Origin: DATAGZ01 sp036263455 | Lineage (GTDB): Bacteria; Pseudomonadota; Alphaproteobacteria; Dongiales; Dongiaceae | Direction of reading: 5' to 3' | Assembly (NCBI GenBank): GCA_036263455.1 | Contig: DATAGZ010000001.1 | Coordinates: forward strand, 1 to 64,000 | Length of the DNA stretch: 64,000 nucleotides | Shown here: positions 35,466 to 45,067 of the stretch, piece after piece | Position numbering within the stretch: the first letter of the stretch is position 1 | Layout of the letters: each line of letters opens with the position of its first letter | The notes under the pieces: model-generated | The model's database searches: none | Seen by the model: only the letters and a program-made list of their open reading frames with translations | Told to the model about the DNA's origin: nothing | Position numbers and translations under genes: made by a program

Positions 35466-36677
35466 ATGAATCGAGTCAATTCTTTGCGTTCCGGGCCAGA
35501 CCGGGATGGCAGGTTCGGGATATTCGGCGGACGTTTCGTGGCCGAAACCCTCATGCCCCTGATTCTCGAGGTGGAAAAGGCTTACCTCGCAGCGAAAAAC
35601 GATCCTGCTTTTCAAGCCCAGATCGGCGCTTTTCGCACCGATTATATCGGCCGGCCGAGCCCGCTTTATTTTGCTGAGCGCCTCACCGAGAAGCTGGGGG
35701 GCGCAAAGATTTACTTCAAGCGCGACGAACTGAACCATACCGGTTCGCACAAGATCAATAATTGCCTGGGTCAGATCCTCCTAGCGCAGCGCATGGGAAA
35801 GACCCGCATCATCGCTGAGACCGGCGCAGGCCAGCATGGGGTGGCCACCGCCACCGTGGCCGCACGCTTCAACCTTCCCTGCACTATATATATGGGCGAG
35901 GTCGATATCGCCCGCCAACAACCCAATGTCTTTCGCATGCGCTTGCTGGGGGCGGAGGTAATCCCGGTCACTTCGGGCAGCCGCACCCTCAAGGACGCGA
36001 TGAACGAGGCGCTGCGCGACTGGGTTACCAATGTGGCAGACACCTATTACATCATCGGGACGGCAGCGGGTCCCCATCCTTATCCAATGATGGTGCGGGA
36101 TTTCCAGTCCGTCATCGGCATCGAGGTCCGCGCGCAGATCGTGGAAGCCGAGGGACGGCTGCCGGATTCCCTGGTCGCTTGCATCGGCGGCGGCTCGAAC
36201 GCTATCGGACTCTTTCATGATTTCCTGGACGAGCCGGACGTCGCGATTTACGGCGTCGAGGCGGGTGGCGATGGGATCGAAACCGGACGCCACGCCGCTT
36301 CCCTGACCGGCGGCGCGCCGGGCGTGCTGCACGGTAACCGGACCTATCTCCTCCAGGATGAGGATGGGCAGATCGCCGAGGCCCATTCGATCTCCGCCGG
36401 GCTGGACTATCCCGGCATCGGCCCAGAACATGCCTGGCTCCACGATCAAAAGAGGGTCACCTATGTATCCGCGACCGATCAGGAGGCGTTGGCGGCCTTC
36501 CAGCTCTGCGCGAAACTCGAAGGTATCCTGCCCGCGCTGGAGCCGGCGCATGCGCTGGCCTTCGTCATGCGCGAAGCGCCGCGCCTGCCGCGCGACCACT
36601 TGATGGTCATGAATCTGTGCGGGCGGGGCGACAAGGATATTTTCTCAGTCGCGCAATATCTTGGGCAGACGCTATGA
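35466..36677 (+). CDS. trpB: Tryptophan synthase beta chain
   Basis: 403 residues, PLP enzyme condensing indole with serine. GIFGGRFVAETLMP near residue 17, the PLP lysine in FKRDELNHTGSHKINNCLGQ near residue 90, ETGAGQHGVATATVAARF and CIGGGSNAIGLFHDFLD are conserved. ATG 35466 with GGGAGAGG upstream is preferred to 35433. In many Alphaproteobacteria trpF precedes trpB; here the upstream neighbour is divergent mraZ with about 245 nt between, AT-rich, with a possible -10 TATACT at 35396. Confidence 0.97.
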   Translation: MNRVNSLRSGPDRDGRFGIFGGRFVAETLMPLILEVEKAYLAAKNDPAFQAQIGAFRTDYIGRPSPLYFAERLTEKLGGAKIYFKRDELNHTGSHKINNCLGQILLAQRMGKTRIIAETGAGQHGVATATVAARFNLPCTIYMGEVDIARQQPNVFRMRLLGAEVIPVTSGSRTLKDAMNEALRDWVTNVADTYYIIGTAAGPHPYPMMVRDFQSVIGIEVRAQIVEAEGRLPDSLVACIGGGSNAIGLFHDFLDEPDVAIYGVEAGGDGIETGRHAASLTGGAPGVLHGNRTYLLQDEDGQIAEAHSISAGLDYPGIGPEHAWLHDQKRVTYVSATDQEALAAFQLCAKLEGILPALEPAHALAFVMREAPRLPRDHLMVMNLCGRGDKDIFSVAQYLGQTL

Positions 36678-37477
36678 GCAGAATCGCCACGCGTTTTGCC
36701 GCGATGCGGCGCGAGAGACGCGCCGGCCTCGTCTGTTTCATCACGGCGGGTGATCCCGATATAGAGACTTCGGCCGCCATCCTCGACGCGCTGCCGCCGG
36801 CGGGCGCCGATATCATCGAGATCGGCATGCCCTTCAGCGATCCGATGGCGGACGGGCCGGCCATCCAGGCCGCGGGTGGGCGGGCGCTCAAGGCGGGGAT
36901 GACCCTTAAAAAGACTCTGGCGCTGGTGCGTACCTTTCGCGCACGCGATACGGTCACGCCGATCGTGCTCATGGGCTATTACAATCCTATCTATCGCCAT
37001 GGGGTTGAACCCTTTCTCGCCGAGGCGCGCGAGGCTGGCGTAGATGGGCTGATCATCGTCGACCTGCCGCCCGAGGAAGATTCCGAATTATGCCTGCCGG
37101 CGCGTGCGCAAGGCATTGATTTCATCCGCCTCGCCACCCCCACCACCGACGCGACGCGCCTTCCAACCGTGCTGCGCAACGCCGCGGGCTTCCTCTATTA
37201 CGTCTCCGTCACAGGTATCACCGGCACACGAACCGGACAGGAAGAGGACATCGCCCAGGCAGTAGCCAGGCTGCGCGCCAAGACCGCGCTGCCGATTGCA
37301 ATTGGCTTTGGCATCAAAACACCCGAGCAGGCTGTCCGCATGGCGCGGATCGGGGATGCGGTCGTGGTGGGCTCGGCGCTGGTCGAGATCATCGCTGCCG
37401 ACCCCGGCAACGCCCTTACCAACATAACGCGGAAGGTGAAAGACTTCGCTTCCGCCATCACAAAGGTTTCCGCATGA
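36674..37477 (+). CDS. trpA: Tryptophan synthase alpha chain
   Basis: 267 residues, TIM barrel. It releases indole from indole-3-glycerol phosphate and passes it to TrpB. LVCFITAGDPDIETS, IIEIGMPFSDPMADGPAIQAA with the catalytic Glu and Asp, VLMGYYNPIYRHG and YYVSVTGITGTRTG are the signatures. ATGA overlaps link it to trpB and accD. Confidence 0.97.
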   Translation: MSRIATRFAAMRRERRAGLVCFITAGDPDIETSAAILDALPPAGADIIEIGMPFSDPMADGPAIQAAGGRALKAGMTLKKTLALVRTFRARDTVTPIVLMGYYNPIYRHGVEPFLAEAREAGVDGLIIVDLPPEEDSELCLPARAQGIDFIRLATPTTDATRLPTVLRNAAGFLYYVSVTGITGTRTGQEEDIAQAVARLRAKTALPIAIGFGIKTPEQAVRMARIGDAVVVGSALVEIIAADPGNALTNITRKVKDFASAITKVSA

Positions 37478-38334
37478 GTTGGCTGAATAAACTACGGCCG
37501 AAAATTCGGGCCCTGGTCCGCAAGACCGACGTGCCCGACAATCTCTGGGATAAATGCCCTGCCTGCACGCAGATGATCTTTCATCGCGAACTCGAAGCCA
37601 ACAACCGCGTCTGTACGCATTGCGGCTATCACATGCGCCTGCCGGTCCTGCGCCGCCTGGAACTCTTGTTCGATCAAGGTAAATATGATCGCGTGCCCTT
37701 ATCGAAGACCCCAGTGGATCCGCTGCGTTTTCGCGACCGCAAGCGCTACAGCGACCGGCTGAAAGAAGCCCAAGGCAAGACCGGCGAGCAGGACGCCATT
37801 ATCGTCGCCCAAGGCAACCTGGCTGGAATGCCCGTCGTGGTGGCCGCCTTCAATTTCGATTTCATGGGCGGCTCCATGGGCGTCGCGGTAGGCGAAGGCC
37901 TGCTCGTGGCGGCGCGCCAGGCCATCAAGACCCAGGCCAGCCTGATTGTCATCCCCGCTTCAGGCGGGGCACGCATGCAGGAAGGCATTTTGTCGCTCAT
38001 GCAGCTGCCGCGTACCGTCCTCGCGGTGGAACAAGTCAAGGAAGCCGGGCTTCCCTTCATCGTCCTGCTCACCGACCCGACCACGGGCGGCGTCTCCGCG
38101 AGTTTCGCCATGCTGGGCGACATCCACATTTCCGAGCCGGGCGCTTTGATCGGATTCGCCGGCCAGCGCGTCATCGAGGATACGATCCGTGAGAAGCTGC
38201 CCGAAGGATTCCAGCGCGCGGAATATCTGCTGGAACACGGCATTCTCGACATGGTGGTGAACCGCGCCGAACTCAAACCTACGTTGGGCCGGCTCATCGC
38301 GCTGCTTACCCGGCGGTCTGCCAAGGCCGCGTGA
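37474..38334 (+). CDS. accD: Acetyl-CoA carboxylase carboxyltransferase subunit beta
   Basis: 286 residues. A Cys4 zinc ribbon (CPACTQMIF ... CTHCGYH, residues about 26-50) precedes the crotonase-like carboxyltransferase domain: FNFDFMGGSMGVAVGEGL, PASGGARMQEGILSLMQL and TDPTTGGVSASFAMLGD. With AccA it makes malonyl-CoA. It sits between trpA and folC with ATGA and GTGA overlaps, a standard alphaproteobacterial order. Confidence 0.97.
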   Translation: MSWLNKLRPKIRALVRKTDVPDNLWDKCPACTQMIFHRELEANNRVCTHCGYHMRLPVLRRLELLFDQGKYDRVPLSKTPVDPLRFRDRKRYSDRLKEAQGKTGEQDAIIVAQGNLAGMPVVVAAFNFDFMGGSMGVAVGEGLLVAARQAIKTQASLIVIPASGGARMQEGILSLMQLPRTVLAVEQVKEAGLPFIVLLTDPTTGGVSASFAMLGDIHISEPGALIGFAGQRVIEDTIREKLPEGFQRAEYLLEHGILDMVVNRAELKPTLGRLIALLTRRSAKAA

Positions 38335-39608
38335 GCGATAGCGCTTCTTTACTGGAGCGCCTGGCCGGGTTGCATCCCCGCGCCATCGATCTCGATCTGA
38401 GCCGGATCGAGCGTCTCCTCGAGCGGCTCGGTCATCCCGAGCGGGCGCTTCCGCCCGTCATCCATGTCGCCGGTACCAATGGCAAGGGTTCGGTCATCGC
38501 CAATCTGCGCGCCATGGCCGAAGCCGCCGGTCACCGTGTCCATGTCTATACCTCGCCCCATCTGGTCGAATTCCGCGAGCGGATTCGCCTTGCAGGTCAT
38601 TTGATCGATGAACCCTCTCTCGCGGCGCTGCTAGCGGAATGCGAGGCCGCTAATGACGGCGCGCCGATCACGCTCTTTGAAATCACCACCGCGGCGGCGT
38701 TTCTCGCCTTCGCCCGAAACGACGCCGAGCTGTTGCTGCTCGAGACCGGACTGGGCGGCAGGCTGGACGCCACAAACGTCGTGGAAAGACCGCTCGCCAC
38801 CATTCTGATGCCGGTCTCCCTCGACCATCAGCAATATCTCGGCGAGACGATCGCGGCCATCACCGCCGAAAAAGCGGGGATTATGAAATCTGGAGTGCCC
38901 GCCATCCTCGCCGCTCAGGTTGCGGAGGCGCAGCGCGTGTTTCTCGCCCGCGCCGCGCATATCGGCGCACCAGTCGTCGCATATGGCGCCGATTACCGTT
39001 TTCGGGTTCATGCAACGGACTGGACCTATGAGGACAGTGCTGGACGGCTTACTCTTCCTCAGCCGTCGCTGATGGGCGACCATCAATATGGAAATGCGGC
39101 GGTGGCAATCGCCGCGATCCGTGCCCTGCCCGATCTCGGCATCGCCGACCGCCACATTCGCCAAGGTCTGGGTAAGACGAGCTGGCCCGCGCGGCTACAG
39201 CGTCTCGGCCGTGGGCCGCTGGTTGCCCGCTATCCCGACTGCGCAATCTGGCTGGATGGCGGCCATAACGAGGCCGCCGCCGCCATGCTGGCCCGGCAAA
39301 TCGCCGCCTGGACCGCCAAGGATGGCGCGCCGACTGATATCATCTTTTCCATGCTGCGCAGCAAGGATGTAAAGAGCTTTCTCGCGCCGTTCAAAGGCCA
39401 TATCGGGGCGCTGCTGTGCGTCCCCATGGCGCCCGATCATGACGGCTATGCGCCGGCGGAGATCGTCGCGATAGCTCGAGAATTGTCGCTTGCCGCCACG
39501 GAAGCCGTGGACATCGCCCATGCGATGGCCATGATTCCCCAGTCGCGCCGCGTGCTGATCTGTGGTTCACTTTATCTGGCGGGGGAGGTACTACGCGACC
39601 ATGGCTGA
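38331..39608 (+). CDS. folC: Bifunctional folylpolyglutamate / dihydrofolate synthase
   Basis: 425 residues, Mur-ligase-like. ATP loop VIHVAGTNGKGSVIANLRA near residue 43, YTSPHLVEFRERIRL, LLLLETGLGGRLDATNVV and SLDHQQYLGETIAAITAEKAGIMK (about positions 163-186) are the family motifs. It adds Glu to dihydropteroate and to folates. It starts with GTG overlapping the accD stop, and its 3' end overlaps the HIT gene by 8 nt. Confidence 0.96.
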   Translation: MSDSASLLERLAGLHPRAIDLDLSRIERLLERLGHPERALPPVIHVAGTNGKGSVIANLRAMAEAAGHRVHVYTSPHLVEFRERIRLAGHLIDEPSLAALLAECEAANDGAPITLFEITTAAAFLAFARNDAELLLLETGLGGRLDATNVVERPLATILMPVSLDHQQYLGETIAAITAEKAGIMKSGVPAILAAQVAEAQRVFLARAAHIGAPVVAYGADYRFRVHATDWTYEDSAGRLTLPQPSLMGDHQYGNAAVAIAAIRALPDLGIADRHIRQGLGKTSWPARLQRLGRGPLVARYPDCAIWLDGGHNEAAAAMLARQIAAWTAKDGAPTDIIFSMLRSKDVKSFLAPFKGHIGALLCVPMAPDHDGYAPAEIVAIARELSLAATEAVDIAHAMAMIPQSRRVLICGSLYLAGEVLRDHG

Positions 39609-40002
39609 TTTCACGCTCGATCCGGTTCTCGTGCGCGAGACGCGCTTCATCGGCGATTTATCGCTGTGCCGCTTGCTGCGCTATCACGACAAAACGCATC
39701 CCTGGCTGGTCCTTGTGCCGCGCTTGCCCGATGCCGTCGAGATCATGGATTTGCCCGAGGAAGCGCAGAAAAGCTTGATGCGCGATATCGTCGCGGCAAG
39801 CGCCCTCCTGCGGCGCGTCGCACAACCCGATAAGATCAATGTCGGTGCGCTCGGCAATATCGTGCGCCAGATGCATGTCCATGTCATGGGCCGGTATCAA
39901 TCCGATCCGGTCTGGCCGCGCCCGCTTTGGGGGACGACCACCGATATATTCAGCGATGCGGAATGGCCGGCAGAAATCGCGCGCTGGCAGGCCGCGCTTT
40001 AG
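39601..40002 (+). CDS. HIT domain protein with incomplete histidine triad
   Basis: 133 residues from ATG 39601, which overlaps the folC stop. HPWLVLVPRL and the C-terminal VRQMHVHVMGRYQSDPVWPRPLWG form a HIT fold, but the triad reads Q-M-H-V-H, so the first His is Gln, as in a known subgroup of proteobacterial HIT proteins. Typical HIT enzymes are nucleotide hydrolases or transferases; the activity of this subgroup is not established. Convergent with infB. Confidence 0.88.
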   Translation: MADFTLDPVLVRETRFIGDLSLCRLLRYHDKTHPWLVLVPRLPDAVEIMDLPEEAQKSLMRDIVAASALLRRVAQPDKINVGALGNIVRQMHVHVMGRYQSDPVWPRPLWGTTTDIFSDAEWPAEIARWQAAL

Positions 40003-40025
40003 GCTTAAACCACTTGAGTGTTTTT

Positions 40026-40050
40026 ACCCTCTCCCATCGAGGGAGAGGGT
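40026..40050. repeat. Dispersed hairpin repeat, copy 1
   Basis: ACCCTCTCCC, loop ATCGA, GGGAGAGGGT: 10 perfect base pairs between the convergent HIT and infB genes. It is followed by GTCATGCAGGCCTCGAGCCG, which resembles the sequence after copy 3 (49829). Likely a REP-like intergenic element that may also end both transcripts. Confidence 0.7.
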
Positions 40051-40101
40051 GCCTCATGCGTCATGCAGGCCTCGAGCCGAGTGCCGTATCCGATCCAATC
40101 G

Positions 40102-42879
40102 CTAGGCCAATGCGCGGGTGATCTCTTCGATCTCGAAACATTCGATCGTGTCGCCCTTCTCGATATTATCGTAATTCTCGAACGCCATGCCGCATTCGAA
40201 GCCTGCCTGGACCTCGCGGACCTCGTCCTTGAAGCGCTTGAGTGTCTTGAGGGCGCCCTCGTGGATGACGACATTGTCACGCAGGAGGCGCACCTTTGCG
40301 CCGCGTTTGACTACACCTTCGCTGACCATGCAGCCGGCGACCTTGCCGACCTTGGTGATATTGAAGACCTCGCGGATCTCGGCGTTGCCGAGGAATTTTT
40401 CGCGCAGGTCCGGCGCAAGCATGCCCGACAGCGCCGCCTTGATATCGTCGACCACGTTATAGATGATCGAATAATAACGGATATCGACATGGTCGCGGCG
40501 CGCCATTTCGCGTGCCTGTGGATTGGCGCGGACGTTGAAGCCCAGGATCATGCCATTGCTGGCGCGCGCGAGCGTCACATCGGATTCGTTGATGCCGCCC
40601 ACCGCCGAGTGGAGAATTTTAACCCCAACCTCTTCCGTGCCGAGCTGTTTGAGCGATGCCACGATCGCCTCGATCGAACCCTGCACGTCGCCCTTGATGA
40701 CCAGGGGCAATTCCTTGATCTCGCCACCGGCGATCTTCGACATCATCTGTTCGAGCGACCCGCGCGACGTCGCGGCCGCGGCCTTCTGGCGCGAGCGGGT
40801 CTTGCGGAATTCGCTGATCTGGCGCGCCTTGGCCTCGCTTTCCACCACCGCGAAAGTCTCGCCCGCGAGCGGAGTCGCCTGCAGGCCGAGCACTTCGACC
40901 GGCATGGCCGGTCCTCCTTCGGTGATCTGCGCGCCATGGTCATCGACCAAAGCCCGCACCTTACCCCATTCGCTGCCCGCGACGAGAATATCGCCGACCC
41001 GGAGCGTGCCCTTTTGCACGAGCATCGTGGCGACGGCGCCCCGGCCCCGCTCAAGCTTGGCCTCGATCACCGCCCCGGTCGCGGCGCGACGAGGATTGGC
41101 CTTAAGGTCGAGAACCTCCGCCTGGAGGAGGATAGCCTCTTCCAGTCTATCGAGATTGGTCCGCGCCTTGGCGGAAACCTCGACGGTCAAGGTGTCGCCG
41201 CCCAATTCCTCGGCGACGATTTCCTGGCTCAGCAACTCGTTGCGCACACGGGCGGGGTCGGCACCCGGCTTGTCGATCTTGTTGATCGCCACGATGATTG
41301 GAACCCGCGCGGCCTTAGCGTGCTGGATGGCCTCGATCGTCTGCTGCTTGATGCCGTCATCGGCTGCGACCACCAGCACCACGATATCGGTGACATTGGC
41401 GCCGCGCGCGCGCATCTCGGAAAATGCGGCATGGCCCGGCGTGTCGATGAAGGTGATCTTCTTCCCGTTGGGACGCGTCACCTGATAGGCGCCGATATGC
41501 TGGGTGATTCCGCCCGCCTCGTGCACCGCGACGTCGGTCGAGCGCAGCGCATCCAAGAGAGAAGTCTTGCCGTGATCGACGTGGCCCATCACGGTCACCA
41601 CCGGCGGCCGCGGCAGAAGATCGGCGGCCTCGTCCGGGCCACCCTCGATCCCGATTTCGACATCGGCCTCGGACACGCGCTTCAGGCGATGGCCGAATTC
41701 ACCCACCACCAGTTCGGCCGTGTCGGCATCGATGGTCTGGTTGATCGTCACCATCACGCCCATTTTCATCAGCGCCTTGATCACATCGGCGCCACGCTCC
41801 GCCATGCGATTGGCGAGCTCCTGCACGGTGATCACTTCGGGGACGATGACATCGCGTGCGATCTTCTGTTGATCGCCGCCATTCATCTGCTGGCCCCGGC
41901 GTTCCTTTTCCCGGGCGCGGCGGACGGCGGCGAGCGACCGCTGCCGCATGTCATCGTCGCTGAGCAGACGGTCCACGGAGGCGCGTCCCTGCCAACGTTC
42001 CTGCTCGGCGCGCGGCTGGGTGCGGTGATTGTTGCGGTTGGCCGCTTTCCTTTTTTCCGACTCGTCGTCGCGGGCGAATTGACCCTTCCGGGCCGGCCCT
42101 TTGGTCGGCAACGGTATAGTGGGCGCTGGCCGCGCGGTTTGCGGCCGAGGGCCGAAAGGCCGCGGGCCGCGCGGACCGGCGCCGGGGGCACGCACGCCAC
42201 CAGGACCGCCTTGGCCCTGCGGGCGCGGCGCCATCGGGGGACGTGGTCCCGCATGACCATAGGTCCGCATGCCGCCCGAAGGACGGCTGGTAGCAGTACC
42301 CTGGGACTGGCCGCGCGGACCACTGGAAGAGCCGTAGTTCCGCTCCTCGCGGCGCATTGGCGGCCTTTCGCCGCGAACCGGCGGACGGGCGCTGAGCTGA
42401 CTGCGTACCGGCTCGGGCCGTTGTTCGCGCCGGGGTGCTTCCTGTGTCGTTCCGATGGAAGCGCGCGGCGGCGCAGCATCCTCGCTCGCCGGGGGACTCG
42501 CTTCCTGGCGGCGGTTCTCGCTTTCGCGCCGCTCCAGATTGGTACGCTCGACGACGCGGCGCGCCTGCTCGGCCATGTCGTCGCGTTTTTCCTCGTCGCG
42601 GCGGGCCGATTGCAGGGCCTTCTGGCGCTGAATGCGTTCGCTTTCCGTGAGGTGCTGGATATCGCTGGCCGCGGCAGGCTGGGAAGATGTCTGCCGCTGG
42701 GCCTCCGATTCGGCGCGAGCGGGTTGGCTCGAGCGCTTTTTCTTGACCTCGACGGCAACCGTCTTGGACCGCCCGTGCGAGAAGCTCTGCTTGACCGAGC
42801 CGCCTTCCGGCGCCCTCCGGATCTCCAGCTTGCCTTTGGCGCCGAGTTTCAGCGGCTTGCGCGGTTCATCGTGATTCAT
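40102..42879 (-). CDS. infB: Translation initiation factor IF-2
   Basis: 925 residues. A long, charged, low-complexity N-terminal part (residues about 1-340, rich in Arg, Pro and Gly, with two IF-2 N-terminal motifs) precedes the GTPase: VVTVMGHVDHGKTSLLDALR (G1), TFIDTPGHAAFSEMRARGA (G3), VAINKIDKPGADP (G4), then domains II-IV ending RRDHVDIRYYSIIYNVVDDIKAAL (about positions 798-821). The start at 42879 lies 5 nt after the YlxR/L7Ae stop; a longer frame to 43020 would overlap that gene. Confidence 0.97.
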   Translation of the reverse strand: MNHDEPRKPLKLGAKGKLEIRRAPEGGSVKQSFSHGRSKTVAVEVKKKRSSQPARAESEAQRQTSSQPAAASDIQHLTESERIQRQKALQSARRDEEKRDDMAEQARRVVERTNLERRESENRRQEASPPASEDAAPPRASIGTTQEAPRREQRPEPVRSQLSARPPVRGERPPMRREERNYGSSSGPRGQSQGTATSRPSGGMRTYGHAGPRPPMAPRPQGQGGPGGVRAPGAGPRGPRPFGPRPQTARPAPTIPLPTKGPARKGQFARDDESEKRKAANRNNHRTQPRAEQERWQGRASVDRLLSDDDMRQRSLAAVRRAREKERRGQQMNGGDQQKIARDVIVPEVITVQELANRMAERGADVIKALMKMGVMVTINQTIDADTAELVVGEFGHRLKRVSEADVEIGIEGGPDEAADLLPRPPVVTVMGHVDHGKTSLLDALRSTDVAVHEAGGITQHIGAYQVTRPNGKKITFIDTPGHAAFSEMRARGANVTDIVVLVVAADDGIKQQTIEAIQHAKAARVPIIVAINKIDKPGADPARVRNELLSQEIVAEELGGDTLTVEVSAKARTNLDRLEEAILLQAEVLDLKANPRRAATGAVIEAKLERGRGAVATMLVQKGTLRVGDILVAGSEWGKVRALVDDHGAQITEGGPAMPVEVLGLQATPLAGETFAVVESEAKARQISEFRKTRSRQKAAAATSRGSLEQMMSKIAGGEIKELPLVIKGDVQGSIEAIVASLKQLGTEEVGVKILHSAVGGINESDVTLARASNGMILGFNVRANPQAREMARRDHVDIRYYSIIYNVVDDIKAALSGMLAPDLREKFLGNAEIREVFNITKVGKVAGCMVSEGVVKRGAKVRLLRDNVVIHEGALKTLKRFKDEVREVQAGFECGMAFENYDNIEKGDTIECFEIEEITRALA

Positions 42880-42884
42880 CCCTA

Positions 42885-43535
42885 CTATCCTTCCATCGAC
42901 GCGAGCTTCCGGCACGCGCCCGACAATTTTTCGGCCAGGCGGCCGCGCATGATTGCGACGTGGACCGCCTGTTCCCGTCCCAATGCCCGGCCCAGCGCAT
43001 CGCTGTTCAGCGGGTCCCACATCGCCGTATCCGGCGGCGTGAGTTTGTGCAACTTCTCCTTGCCGTTCTCGGCGCCGTCCCGCGCCTCGATCAGCAGACC
43101 TACTTTCCCCTGGCGCAGCGCGACCTGGGTCTTGTCGAACCCTGCCACCGCCATTCCCGCCTTCTTAGCCAGACCAAGGAGGTCGGCAATCCACAATTGC
43201 AGCTGAGCGATCACCCCCTGCACCAGATCGGGCGGCACGATGACGGCGTGATCGAATGCCCGCGCGAACAAGTTCCGCTTAATCGCCTGCTGGAGCATCG
43301 GCCTGGCCGCGGTGACCCATACGCCGCGCCCCGGCAATTTATTGCGGATGTCGGGCACAATACACCCATTCGGCGCCATAACGAAACGAATAAGCTCGGA
43401 TTTCGGCAGGGATTGCCTGGTCACGATACAACGCCTGAGCAGGATCTCGCCGGTCTCGCTCCCGGCGCTCGCCCCTTCAGGGCGACGGCGAGTCCGCCGC
43501 GCCGCGGGTTTACGGGGAGCCTTCTGCACCGCCAT
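42885..43535 (-). CDS. YlxR (DUF448) RNA-binding protein fused to an L7Ae-like domain
   Basis: 216 residues. The N-terminal YlxR domain has LLRRCIVTRQSLPKSELIRF and the GRGVWV core (residues about 32-95); the C-terminal L7Ae/YlxQ-like part has LLGLAKKAGMAVAGFDKTQVAL followed by a degenerate tail. YlxR and YlxQ are separate genes in Bacillus but are fused in Alphaproteobacteria. Always between nusA and infB, it is thought to act in RNA processing or ribosome work. The start at 43535 is chosen because it clears the nusA stop. Confidence 0.9.
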   Translation of the reverse strand: MAVQKAPRKPAARRTRRRPEGASAGSETGEILLRRCIVTRQSLPKSELIRFVMAPNGCIVPDIRNKLPGRGVWVTAARPMLQQAIKRNLFARAFDHAVIVPPDLVQGVIAQLQLWIADLLGLAKKAGMAVAGFDKTQVALRQGKVGLLIEARDGAENGKEKLHKLTPPDTAMWDPLNSDALGRALGREQAVHVAIMRGRLAEKLSGACRKLASMEG

Positions 43536-43537
43536 TG

Positions 43538-45067
43538 CTATTCTTTTCCTTCCGCGAACCAATGCGCCCGGGCCGCCATGACGATCTCATTGGCCTGCTC
43601 GGCGGACAGTCCAAAATCCTTCAGCACGCCGTCCTTGGCATCGATAAGTTCATCGCTGGCGAGATCGCCCACATCGTCGAGCGTCTTGATGTTATGCTCG
43701 CCCAAGACGGTCAGCATCTGAGCACTCAGATGCGGTAAAGCCGCCACGGCGTCGCTGACGCCCAGTTCCTTGCGGCGCTGTTCCTGCCGCTCTTTCTCGC
43801 GGGTCAGCCAGGCTGCGGCGCGTTCCTTCAATTCCTTGGCAACGTCTTCGTCGAAGCCTTCGATGGCCATGAGATCCTCGAGCGAGGCGCCGTCGACTTC
43901 CTCGACCTTGGTGAAGCCCTCGGTGACTAGGAGGTGGGCGATGACGTCCTCGACATCCAGGGCGTCAATGAACATCTGCGAGCGCGTGCGGAATTCCTCG
44001 CCACGCCGCTCGGATTCCTGCGCCTCGGTCAGGATGTCGATATCGAGATTGGTAAGCTGGGAAGCCAACCGGACGTTCTGCCCGCGTCGCCCAATCGCGA
44101 GCGACAATTGATCGTCGGGTACCACGACCTCGATGCGTCCGCTATCCTCATCGAGGACGACCTTGCTCGCTTCCGCAGGCGCCAGCGCGTTGACCACGAA
44201 AGTAGCCGTATCGGGCGACCATGGGATAATGTCGATCTTCTCACCTTGCAGTTCGGCGACGACCGCCTGGACGCGCGAGCCGCGCATGCCGACGCAGGCG
44301 CCGACAGGGTCGATCGAGGAATCGTTCGAATAAACACCGATCTTGGCGCGGGAACCGGGGTCGCGCGCAACCTCCTTGATCTCGATGATGCCGTCATAGA
44401 CCTCGGGCACTTCCTGCATGAAAAGCTTGGCCATGAATTGCGGGTGCGTACGCGAAAGGAAAATCTGCGGACCACGCGTTTCCTCGCGCACGTCATAGAT
44501 ATAGGCGCGCGCACGGTCGCCGACCTTGAAACTCTCTCGCGGCAGGCACTCGTCGCGGCGCAAAATCGCCTCGGCCCGGCCGAGATCCACCGTGACATTG
44601 CCGAACTCGACCCGCTTCACGAGACCATTGACGATTTCGCCCCTGCGGTCCTTGAATTCCTCGTACTGGCGCTTGCGCTCCGCCTCGCGGACGCGCTGAA
44701 CGATCACCTGCTTGGCGGTCTGTGCCGCGATGCGGCCGAAATCGATCGGCGGCAGGTCCTCTATCCAGAAATCGCCGACGCCGAGCTTCTCGTCGCGCGC
44801 GTGCGCATCGCGAAGGGCCAGCTGGGTGGCCTCATTCTCGACCTGCTCCACCACTTCCCGGTAGCGGTTGAGCCGGATCTCGCCCGACTTACGGTCGATG
44901 AAGGCACGGATGTCATGCTCGTGTCCATATTTCGCCCGCCCAGCCTTCTGGATCGCCTGCTCCATCGCTTCGAGCACCTCGTCGCGGTCGATACCCTTCT
45001 CGCGAGCCACCGCATCGGCGACCTGCAGCAATTCCAAGCGTGGGAAATTCAACGCCGCTTCCATCAT
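43538..45067 (-). CDS. nusA: Transcription termination/antitermination protein NusA
   Basis: 509 residues: N-terminal RNA polymerase-binding domain, S1 domain (VKRVEFGNVTVDLGRAEAIL), two KH domains (DPVGACVGMRGSRVQAVVAEL and DDQLSLAIGRRGQNVRLA) and C-terminal helix-hairpin-helix repeats (EVDGASLEDLMAIEGFDEDVA). It controls pausing, Rho-independent termination and antitermination. ATGA overlap with rimP. Confidence 0.97.
   Translation of the reverse strand: MMEAALNFPRLELLQVADAVAREKGIDRDEVLEAMEQAIQKAGRAKYGHEHDIRAFIDRKSGEIRLNRYREVVEQVENEATQLALRDAHARDEKLGVGDFWIEDLPPIDFGRIAAQTAKQVIVQRVREAERKRQYEEFKDRRGEIVNGLVKRVEFGNVTVDLGRAEAILRRDECLPRESFKVGDRARAYIYDVREETRGPQIFLSRTHPQFMAKLFMQEVPEVYDGIIEIKEVARDPGSRAKIGVYSNDSSIDPVGACVGMRGSRVQAVVAELQGEKIDIIPWSPDTATFVVNALAPAEASKVVLDEDSGRIEVVVPDDQLSLAIGRRGQNVRLASQLTNLDIDILTEAQESERRGEEFRTRSQMFIDALDVEDVIAHLLVTEGFTKVEEVDGASLEDLMAIEGFDEDVAKELKERAAAWLTREKERQEQRRKELGVSDAVAALPHLSAQMLTVLGEHNIKTLDDVGDLASDELIDAKDGVLKDFGLSAEQANEIVMAARAHWFAEGKE

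Noticed and set aside
40018..43206. 1062-residue open frame on the plus strand across infB.
   Set aside because: It is the antisense of infB, YlxR/L7Ae and their low-complexity GC-rich sequence; it has no ribosome-binding site and no motif, while the minus strand encodes well-known proteins.
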